A stretch of DNA of 7,071 nucleotides from Candidatus Cloacimonadota bacterium (GTDB taxonomy: Bacteria; Cloacimonadota; Cloacimonadia; Cloacimonadales; TCS61), in contig JAMOPB010000436.1 in NCBI GenBank assembly GCA_027064945.1, positions 1 through 7,071 on the forward strand. Direction: 5' to 3'. Below the pieces are notes generated by a model. That model had not been told where the DNA came from, searched no databases, and saw only the letters and a list, made by a program, of their open reading frames with translations. Below are positions 1-4,922 of this stretch, piece after piece; position 1 is the first letter of the stretch, and every line of letters starts with the position of its first letter. The position numbers and the translations under genes were made by a program.

Positions 1-2
1 TG

Positions 3-479
3 ATTTATTTGTACCATAATAAGAGAATGGATATCAAAAATAAGGTTGTGATTTTAAATGTTATATTGGCAATTTTTATTATCATTGCAGGAACCAATGT
101 AATGGGAAATAATCAACTGAAAATAAAAAGTTCTAAACCGGTGACAGATTTTATAATTGAAAAACACCTCAGAGATAGAACTATCTTAGTTTATAATACA
201 AGAAAACCATCCATTGCATTTGGATTAAATAAATCAATTATATCTTTGAACGATGGAAGTAAAAAATTAAATAGAGAAACACAATTTGAAACAAATGACG
301 AATGGAAAAAATATTTATTAGATCTGAGAGATCCGTCAGGTATTACATCTCTAAAGGAAATAATAAAAAACCCTACGGTACTTATTTTATACAAAAAGCC
401 TCTTCCCAAAGGTTATAAATGGCTTGAAGATAATTATAAAAACAAAGTAAAAATGGATAAATGGTATATTTATTATTAA
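3..479 (+). CDS. C-terminal part of a probable ArnT/PMT-like (GT39) membrane glycosyltransferase, 5' end outside window
   Basis: The reading frame is open to the left edge of the window. The only candidate starts (TTG at 9, ATG at 27) have no convincing ribosome site, so I read this as the end of a longer gene. What is seen is one hydrophobic helix (about VVILNVILAIFIII, roughly 15-20 codons in), then about 125 hydrophilic residues with DRTILVYNTRKPSIAF, and a TAA at 477-479. The pattern of a last membrane helix followed by a soluble domain with 'hydrophobic-VYN-x3-PS-x-x-F' resembles the C-terminal end of ArnT/PMT-type glycosyltransferases, which move sugars from polyprenyl-phosphate carriers at the outer face of the inner membrane. 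That match is from memory of the family, not a search. Alternative: a stand-alone 150-residue protein starting at 9 or 27 with an N-terminal anchor or signal peptide. No clear terminator follows. Confidence 0.55.
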   Translation: MYLYHNKRMDIKNKVVILNVILAIFIIIAGTNVMGNNQLKIKSSKPVTDFIIEKHLRDRTILVYNTRKPSIAFGLNKSIISLNDGSKKLNRETQFETNDEWKKYLLDLRDPSGITSLKEIIKNPTVLILYKKPLPKGYKWLEDNYKNKVKMDKWYIYY

Positions 480-722
480 AAGTAACTCAAGTTTAGCAGT
501 TGCTGAATCATTGAAAAATAACAGCTAAAAATAGTAAATAAAGCTATACAAAAACATCCTATCTGTGTATATTGTAATATGTTACAAACAATAACCCAAA
601 CGAAGGGTTAAATGAAAATTATCAAAAAATTCAATGGAGAATCATAAGTAAATAACTTTTTATCGACACTGCAAAAGGTCAAATATCGGACAACATTATT
701 GATTTCTTTCAAGATTTTATAG
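480..722. other. Intergenic stretch, no gene seen
   Basis: No supportable coding region lies between the glycosyltransferase end and the transposase remnant. The only structure I see is a short perfect inverted repeat, TAACCC (592-597) and GGGTTA (605-610) with a 7-base loop. It is not followed by a T-run on either strand, so it is not an obvious terminator. It could be debris from the insertion-sequence end to its right, but I could not find a matching terminal repeat downstream. Confidence 0.5.
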
Positions 723-1140
723 CGTGTAAAAAAAATACAGGATTTAGGGAAAATAAAGAAAAAAGATTTTGAGGGAGTTAATATCCTGACAACTCTCTTA
801 ATCTTTCCATTTGCAGGAATTGCATCAATTAAAGCTTTATTTTTATCAGGTCTTTATAATTCTGATTCCTGTGAAAAAAGATGTGTACTATCATTTTAAA
901 AATAATGAAAATATAAATTGGCGTTCAACCTTATATTCTGTTGCAAAAAGATTTCGTTTTTGTGTAAAAAAAAATAGCGAAGCTGATAATAGTGAAAATA
1001 GCAGTCCAAAATGTTTAATTGCCGATGATACAGTTTTAAGAAAAACAGGTAAAAAATTGAAAATATCGGAAAAGTTGGTATCTAAAGTCGCAACTTTTAA
1101 TAAAACCATTTAATGATGTTAGTCGGATTTTATTGCATAA
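723..1140 (+). pseudogene. Frameshifted remnant of a DDE transposase (IS4-like)
   Basis: Three consecutive segments read as one transposase when two single-base shifts are repaired. Frame A (723 to about 860) gives ILTTLLIFPFAGIASIKALF. Frame B (about 850-1110) gives KKDVYYHFKNNENINWRSTL, then AKRFRF and KCLIADDTVLRKTGKK. Frame A resumes at about 1113 with MMLVGFY. The order PF-x-GI, then KDVYY-x-x-KN, then NWR, then C-L-I-x-D-D-T-x-x-x-KTGKK is characteristic of a group of IS4-like DDE transposases. The first catalytic aspartate lies in the DDT motif. The rest of the catalytic domain is not recognisable after about 1140, so the element is both frameshifted and truncated. No start codon, ribosome site or terminal inverted repeats were found. 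The exact IS family is uncertain, but transposase ancestry is well supported. Confidence 0.78.
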
Positions 1141-1234
1141 CAGCCAAAAACATAGAAAGTTAACTAAGAAAATATAGATGCTTTTAAAAAATGAATGCGT
1201 GAGAAACACTGAAAGAAAGATGTGCGAAACTTGA

Positions 1235-1693
1235 GTTAATAATTTACTAAAAGCACAACAACCGGAAAGACATATAGTAGTTGATAGGGACAAAGCTTTT
1301 CGCTACGGATTAACGGTTGCCCAAATCGGTTCAGAAATCAGAACCTCTACTTTGGGAACAAAATCAGGTATTTCCCGAGAAGAAAACGGAGATGAAACCG
1401 CTATTCTGGTTAGACTGAAAGAAGAAAGCCGAAATTCCTTACAAGAAATTGAGAACATCAGTATCAACTCACCTTTAGAATTCTCAGCACCTCTAAAGCA
1501 AGTTGCTGAAATTACGGAAGGCTATGGACATTTAAAAATTGATCGTGAGCATCAGATAAGAAAAGCAACCGTAACAGCAAATATTTTTGATAGAGATTTA
1601 GGAACCACAATAAATAAGAAGTTAGCCGGTTCTTGTAGTTTTAAATGGGTAGATAAGAATCAATCAACTTCTGAAATCAAGCTTTCCCAATAA
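1235..1693 (+). pseudogene. Internal fragment of an RND (HAE1/AcrB-type) efflux pump gene
   Basis: The frame opens after a TGA at 1232 and runs to a TAA at 1691-1693. It contains HIVVDRDKAFRYGLTVAQIG, EIRTSTLG, AILVRLKEESRNSL, LKQVAEI and KATVTANIFDRDLGTTI. This series matches the periplasmic docking and porter region of RND transporters (VDRDKAxxxGLTVAQIG, then GGDEYxIxVRLPEExR, then PLxQVAEI, then RxVTVTANxxGRDLG). A full pump has about 1000 or more residues and 12 membrane helices. Only about 150 residues of the middle remain, with no start, no ribosome site and no membrane segment. The reading frame itself is undisturbed, although expected glycines are altered (WVDKNQ where GG-x-NQ is usual), which suggests loss of selection. 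It lies between two transposase remnants, so IS-associated deletion is a likely cause. Confidence 0.82.
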
Positions 1694-2050
1694 AAATATA
1701 TGACCGTCTTGAAAGACTCAAATCTCTTAACTCAATTTTTATTTAAAGATAATTATTCCAACTTTTCTCGTTGTTTTTTAGTTGGCTATTTTGATTTTTC
1801 AAGAACAAATAACGTGTTTTTTGATGCTACTTCTTTTCTGTGCACTTGATAAACAGCTTCATTAATTATTTTAATTATAGGAAATTTATCGAACGTTAAT
1901 TCGGCTTTGCCCAAATTCTCTTGAACACCTTTAATGAGGATAGAAGGCATGTCGCAACATACATGTTTGATCTGCTTTATCATTATGAATTTCAAGATCA
2001 AAGACAAAATTTACTACCTTTCTTAAAACAACAAAGATAACTAGCCGTTT
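1694..2050 (-). pseudogene. Degraded ISL3-family transposase remnant
   Basis: Read on the minus strand, a frame at about 2050-1980 gives FDLEIHNDKAD. A second frame (2007-1786) continues it with QIKHVCCDM, IKGVQENLGKAELTFDKF and IIKIINEAVYQVHRKE. After the TAA at 1786 the same frame goes on with PTKKQREKLE, a further stop and SLN. This is the ISL3 transposase core (VxxDMSxxxxxGVxExLPxAxxxFDxFHxxKxxNxAxDxxRRxE), including the aspartates of CCDM and FDKF. Damage includes at least one frameshift near 1980, in-frame stops near 1786 and 1760, and the usual FDxFH histidine replaced by proline. Homology fades at about 1694, where the RND fragment begins, and upstream of about 2050. No intact copy or terminal repeats are visible. 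Confidence 0.8.
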
Positions 2051-2214
2051 TCATATTCATTAGAATCAGGTTCTGGGATAAACCAAGGTAACTCGAGGTG
2101 TTATGACCTGTGCAAATAAATCCTTATGCATCTTAGTACAGAGAAATTAGCCACAATCATTGAAAAATATCTTGCTAAATATTAATGATTTTCTTTATTC
2201 GACCACAGAACTCA
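2051..2214. other. Non-coding leader region upstream of the tetR operon
   Basis: No supportable gene is present. On the minus strand a 19-codon stretch ending at about 2041 (…FIPEPDSNEYENG then stop) could be ISL3 or other debris, but I cannot assign it. On the plus strand TTGAAA at 2160-2165 with TAATGA 17 bases later (2183-2188) is a weak sigma70-like candidate promoter for tetR. The -10 match is poor. Confidence 0.35.
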
Positions 2215-2228
2215 AATATTCGAATATT
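2215..2228. promoter_or_regulatory. 14-bp perfect palindrome, candidate TetR operator
   Basis: AATATTCGAATATT is exactly self-complementary and ends directly against the AGGAG ribosome site (2229-2233) of the tetR gene. TetR-family dimers bind short palindromes, very often in front of their own gene, so this is a natural autoregulatory operator. Repressor bound here could block transcript elongation or initiation, and the same repeat in RNA would sit next to the ribosome site. AT-rich palindromes arise by chance more easily in this background, but a perfect 14-mer placed here is notable. Function is inferred from position. Confidence 0.55.
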
Positions 2229-2239
2229 AGGAGTTAAAA

Positions 2240-2818
2240 ATGAAAGGAAATGATAAAAAGAAATTAATAATAGAAGTAGCGAGAAGGAAATTTTCGAAAT
2301 TTGGATTTTTCAAAACAACGATTGAGGAAATTGCAAAATCTGCAAGAATTGGGAAAGCTTCCATATATCACTATTTTCAAAATAAAGAAAGTCTATTTAA
2401 AGAAGTTGTAGAACAAGAAAATATTTTTCTCAGAAATAAAATTCAAGAATCTATAAAGCGAGAAACTTCACCTCAAAAACAATTAAAAGTATATATTTTA
2501 ATTAGAATGAAATTTCTGAAGGAAATGTCAAATATAAATAATGCGTTAAAGGATGAATATCTTGAACATTATTCTTTTATAGAAAAATTAAGATTAAAAA
2601 ATACTCAGGAAGAATTACAAACCATTAAAAATATTCTAGAATATGGCAAAAATTGCAATATTTTTTGTATAAATGACATTGAACTAACAGCTTTTGCAAT
2701 TATTGTAGCGTTGAAAGGTCTGGAGTATTCATGGTCAACAGAAATTCCAGTATCTGAGATGGAGTCTAATGTTGATAAGCTTCTTGAAGTACTTTTTTAT
2801 GGAATTATTAAGAGATAA
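2240..2818 (+). CDS. TetR/AcrR-family transcriptional repressor
   Basis: The 192-residue length is normal for TetR regulators (about 190-210). The N-terminal DNA-binding domain occupies about residues 8-55: ARRKFSKFGFFKTTIEEIA is followed by the recognition helix region ARIGKASIYHYFQNKESLF, close to the family signature (TTxxxIAxxAGVxxGxxYxYFxxKExL). Residues 60-192 form the variable helical ligand-binding and dimerisation domain, with ALKGLEYSW near the C-terminus. The start is fixed by AGGAG at 2229-2233, six bases before the ATG. The ligand is not predictable from sequence. It is the first gene of a same-strand series with a small membrane protein and an acyltransferase, which suggests it controls them in response to a lipid, membrane-active compound or envelope state. 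The nearby RND fragment hints at a former efflux locus, but it is separated by an opposite-strand IS remnant. Confidence 0.93.
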   Translation: MKGNDKKKLIIEVARRKFSKFGFFKTTIEEIAKSARIGKASIYHYFQNKESLFKEVVEQENIFLRNKIQESIKRETSPQKQLKVYILIRMKFLKEMSNINNALKDEYLEHYSFIEKLRLKNTQEELQTIKNILEYGKNCNIFCINDIELTAFAIIVALKGLEYSWSTEIPVSEMESNVDKLLEVLFYGIIKR

Positions 2819-2883
2819 TATTTTTAATTAGGCATAAAAATTGTTTTATCCTAAATTGTTGATTATTTTTAAAAGGAGATCTA

Positions 2884-3015
2884 ATGGAAAAGATAAATAT
2901 TTTTTTTAGAGAAATAAGTATTATATCAATTGGAATTTTGCTCATTATATCAATACATTTTTTTTACAGTCTAAACAAATTTTTAAGAAAGGACATTGAT
3001 ATTGATTTTTCCTAA
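2884..3015 (+). CDS. 43-residue single-pass membrane microprotein
   Basis: ATG at 2884 is preceded by AAGGAGAT at 2873-2880, an excellent Shine-Dalgarno, and the frame runs to TAA at 3013-3015. The protein starts MEKINIFFREISI, has one hydrophobic helix at about residues 11-29 (IISIGILLIISIHFFYSL), and ends with a basic patch (NKFLRKD) and an acidic tail (IDIDFS). I recognise no family. The strong ribosome site, the position 65 bases after tetR and 36 bases before the acyltransferase, and a clean membrane-anchor profile make it a real gene rather than chance. A role as a small partner or regulator of a membrane process, perhaps with the acyltransferase, is inferred from operon context only. 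Confidence 0.75.
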   Translation: MEKINIFFREISIISIGILLIISIHFFYSLNKFLRKDIDIDFS

Positions 3016-3051
3016 AAACCGTAGGGTATTATAAGTTACAGGAGATAAAGT

Positions 3052-3648
3052 ATGCGAATTTGGTTCAGATTTTTAGTTTTCATTGTGAATTTATTCACTT
3101 CATATATTTTGAATTTAAAAATAGTCTATCCGGAAAGATTAAAAGATATTGATGGATGTATTATTGCTCCTAATCATGTTAAAGCTATTGATGCTCCTCT
3201 TGTAATAGCAACCTTGCGGAAAGAAATGTATATAATTGCCAAAAAAGAACTTTTTGATGTTCCTTTGTTAAATATTTTGATAAAGTATGTTGGAGCAATA
3301 CCTGTTCGCCGCGGTCAAATAGATAGAAAAGCAATTACGCAAGCAAAATCTGTATTAGAAAGCGGACACACGCTTATGATTTTCCCCACAGGTTCCAGAA
3401 AATCTTTTTCAGCTAAACCGGGAATTGGAAAAATTGCTTTTGAAACTAAAAGTGATATTCTGCCTGTTTTTATCAAATATCCAAAAAGCTGGGTAAAATC
3501 CATCTTTAGAAAAGATTCTATGAAAATTGTTATTGGCGAAAAAATTCTAATTTCAGAATATAAGATGTCAACCAATCATAAAGAAACTTACCGCTTTATA
3601 GCTAAAGATATTTTGCAAAAGATAAATATGTTAGAAAAAGAATGCTAA
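3052..3648 (+). CDS. PlsC-like 1-acyl-glycerol-3-phosphate acyltransferase family protein
   Basis: The 198 residues fit the size of compact PlsC-type acyltransferases, which transfer an acyl group to lysophosphatidic acid or a related acceptor at the inner membrane. Residues 7-20 form a hydrophobic anchor. Motif I is NHVKAID (the HX4D pair, H42 and D47). Motif II is GAIPVRRG (81-88). Motif III is FPTGSRK (111-117), where the usual FPEGTR glutamate is threonine and the threonine is serine. Motif IV is ILPVFI (136-141). AGGAGAT at 3040-3046 precedes the ATG. The catalytic HX4D is intact, so activity is likely, but the changed motif III, which contacts the acceptor phosphate in the family, suggests a different acceptor such as an ornithine- or glycine-lipid precursor or another lysolipid. 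It is the last clear gene of the tetR operon. Confidence 0.88.
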   Translation: MRIWFRFLVFIVNLFTSYILNLKIVYPERLKDIDGCIIAPNHVKAIDAPLVIATLRKEMYIIAKKELFDVPLLNILIKYVGAIPVRRGQIDRKAITQAKSVLESGHTLMIFPTGSRKSFSAKPGIGKIAFETKSDILPVFIKYPKSWVKSIFRKDSMKIVIGEKILISEYKMSTNHKETYRFIAKDILQKINMLEKEC

Positions 3649-3745
3649 GATTTTTTTGAACACTTAAAAACATATCTAAATTCTTTATGATAGAAAGAAC
3701 ATTTGTGTTTTTATACTTTTATTAAATCAGGGAGTGATTTTTTTT

Positions 3746-3823
3746 ATGAAAGATATTTCTGAAGCAACAATAATGAAATCACTTTCTAAAACATTATCAT
3801 TCCCATTTTGTATAGTGTTATAA
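3746..3823 (+). CDS. Possible 25-residue ORF or truncated gene start, doubtful
   Basis: ATG at 3746 follows an AGGGAG (3729-3734) by 11 bases and reads MKDISEATIMKSLSKTLSFP then FCIVL and TAA. The opening resembles the N-terminus of MATE-family transporters (MKDLTxGxIxKxLLxxxxP), which would make it the stump of a deleted efflux gene, but 25 residues are too few to be sure. The spacing is long for a Shine-Dalgarno and the ORF is overlapped by an imperfect inverted repeat. It could equally be chance or a leader peptide. It lies on the same strand as the acyltransferase operon and before the terminator. Confidence 0.2.
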   Translation: MKDISEATIMKSLSKTLSFPFCIVL

Positions 3824-3845
3824 TCTTCTGTTAGTGATTGTTGCT
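3763..3845. repeat. Imperfect inverted repeat around the tiny ORF
   Basis: AGCAACA (3763-3769) plus ATCACT (3778-3783) are complementary to the continuous AGTGATTGTTGCT (3833-3845). This makes a 13-bp stem interrupted by an 8-base bulge on the left arm, with a loop of about 50 bases. A further copy of AGTGAT at 3733-3738 overlaps the putative ribosome site of the tiny ORF and could compete for the same ATCACT. It may be folding RNA or the trace of an old element. No function is shown. Confidence 0.3.
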
Positions 3846-3926
3846 GATAAGTACAAAACTATAAAATAAACCTCAAAATTTGTTTTTTTGCCCCTCCATT
3901 TATATAAATGCTGGAATAATGATTGG

Positions 3927-3961
3927 CAGCTGGCACGCCTTTTGGCGTAGAGCTGTTTTTT
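3927..3961 (+). terminator. Rho-independent terminator for the tetR-acyltransferase operon
   Basis: A hairpin with outer stem CAGCT/AGCTG (3927-3931, 3951-3955) and inner stem ACGCC/GGCGT around a TTTT loop, with a small internal loop between them, is followed by six T (3956-3961). The T-run exists only on the plus strand, so it ends rightward transcription. It lies about 280 bases past the acyltransferase stop, so the transcript has a long 3' part that includes the tiny ORF at 3746. Confidence 0.8.
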
Positions 3962-3996
3962 ACCGACAAAACTCCATAAAATTGTCACGATTCCGT

Positions 3997-4056
3997 TAGT
4001 TAATCTCTTTCTAATTAACTAGCGAGCAACTCGATTTATTTCAGCAAAATTGCTCG
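3997..4056. repeat. Two inverted repeats at the convergent 3' end of the minus-strand gene
   Basis: TAGTTAAT (3997-4004) and ATTAACTA (4014-4021) form an 8-bp stem with a 9-base loop. CGAGCAA (4023-4029) and TTGCTCG (4050-4056) form a 7-bp stem whose right arm lies inside the last codons of the gene ending at 4036. Neither has a T-run on the minus strand, so a classical terminator is not evident. They may still stabilise the 3' end of that transcript. Confidence 0.35.
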
Positions 4057-4803
4057 TTCAGTTGATTCATATTTTCCTGCTTTCATTTTAAATAGATAAA
4101 TACCTGATGAAACTGTTTTATCATTAGAATCCTTTCCATTCCAAACAACAGAATGATTTCCTTTTTGTTTGATGCCATTTTCTATTTTTTTAATTAATTG
4201 TCCTTTAGAATCAAATACAAAAATATTAACTTCACTTTCTTGTTTTAATGAAAAAGAAATTGTTGTGGATGGGTTAAACGGATTCGGATAAATAGATTGA
4301 ATTTTTGTTTCTAATGCGATTTCGGGAGCATCTGATTCACCATCACCATTATTTGGAATTCTGATAGAAATAGACCCAAAAAGAGTTGATGATCCATCTT
4401 GTTCAACACTTTCCAACCAATAAAAATAATCTTGTTCAAATTCAACTTCTTTATCTGAGAAATTGTAATTACTTTCAGAAGAAGTATTAGTTGGATTAAT
4501 TAAGATCGAATTTAGCTTAAGCCCATTTTCTACATTATCAGTTGTGCTTCTGTAAACATTATAGCCTGCCAAGCCTGTTTCTGATTGTGTTTGCCAATTT
4601 ATTTGAACATAATTTTCTGAAGTTACTATTGCTGTAAATGATGAAAGTGTTACCGGCAATGTAACATCTCCCATACTTATTACATCGGAAGAAAGCATTG
4701 TAGCACCGCTATAACTTCCACCTTTCCCCATATCGTTTTCTGCAAATAAACCGATTGATAAAAGCATTATTGTTATTATCAAAATATTTTGTTTTATTTT
4801 CAT
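4036..4803 (-). CDS. Secreted protein: signal peptide, FnIII-like domain and C-terminal sorting (Por/FlgD-like) tail
   Basis: The 255-residue protein starts at the ATG at 4803, which has AAAAGGAGA (4811-4819) at the right distance. An upstream in-frame ATG at 4887 would add 28 residues, bury the signal peptide and has no such site. Residues 1-22 are a signal peptide (KIKQNILIITIMLLSIGLFA). Residues 49-150 match the FnIII-like module found just before sorting tails: LPVTLSSFTA, then VQINWQTQSETGLAGYNVYR and YFYWLE. Residues 168-255 are the tail: SIYPNPFNPSTTISFSL, then GQLIKKI, GNHSVVWNGKD, SSGIYLFK and ILLK. In the FCB group such tails direct export by type IX secretion or surface attachment. 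Only about 27 residues separate signal peptide and FnIII domain, so it carries no recognisable effector domain, unlike most tail-bearing proteins. It follows the FGE-fold gene by about 120 bases. Confidence 0.88.
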   Translation of the reverse strand: MKIKQNILIITIMLLSIGLFAENDMGKGGSYSGATMLSSDVISMGDVTLPVTLSSFTAIVTSENYVQINWQTQSETGLAGYNVYRSTTDNVENGLKLNSILINPTNTSSESNYNFSDKEVEFEQDYFYWLESVEQDGSSTLFGSISIRIPNNGDGESDAPEIALETKIQSIYPNPFNPSTTISFSLKQESEVNIFVFDSKGQLIKKIENGIKQKGNHSVVWNGKDSNDKTVSSGIYLFKMKAGKYESTERAILLK

Positions 4804-4810
4804 TTTAAAA

Positions 4811-4819
4811 TCTCCTTTT
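4811..4819 (-). promoter_or_regulatory. Shine-Dalgarno that fixes the start at 4803
   Basis: On the minus strand AAAAGGAGA lies seven bases before the ATG at 4803, and the signal peptide follows directly. This rules out the longer frame starting at 4887. Confidence 0.8.
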
Positions 4820-4822
4820 GTT

Positions 4823-4897
4823 AAAGCTGAAAGAGAGAAATCATAAAATCTAAAATATGAAAAAGAATAGGTTTGGAATTTTATCAATTTCAGCTTT
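4823..4897 (-). repeat. 10-bp perfect inverted repeat in the leader of the 255-residue gene
   Basis: AAAGCTGAAA at 4823-4832 and TTTCAGCTTT at 4888-4897 are exact complements separated by 55 bases. The pair spans almost the whole spacer between the FGE-fold gene (stop at 4923) and the Shine-Dalgarno of the next gene (4811-4819). In the minus-strand transcript the stem would close just before the ribosome site, so it could insulate, attenuate or modulate translation of the downstream gene, or protect the RNA end after processing. Function is inferred. Confidence 0.45.
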
Positions 4898-4922
4898 TAT
4901 TTTTTTTATTCTTCAGTTTTTC

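Noticed and set aside
592..610. TAACCC/GGGTTA hairpin as a terminator
   Set aside because: No T-run follows on either strand and the stem is only six pairs.
891..1293. Minus-strand open frames across 891-1293
   Set aside because: They are antisense to the transposase and RND remnants and give Phe/Leu-rich translations without motifs or ribosome sites.
1352..1693. RND fragment as an independent small gene with a TTG start
   Set aside because: The homology continues upstream of the TTG to about 1262 in the same frame, there is no ribosome site, and the protein is an internal slice of a large pump.
2041..2099. Minus-strand peptide HLELPWFIPEPDSNEYENG as a gene end
   Set aside because: Only about 19 codons, with stops just upstream and no recognisable family; more likely debris of the IS region.
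3997..4021. AT-rich 8-bp inverted repeat as terminator of the leftward cluster
   Set aside because: No T-run on the minus strand; kept only as a repeat.
4804..4887. 28-codon upstream extension of the 255-residue secreted protein
   Set aside because: It would bury the signal peptide, lacks a Shine-Dalgarno, and overlaps a strong inverted repeat; the ATG at 4803 has AAAAGGAGA at ideal spacing.
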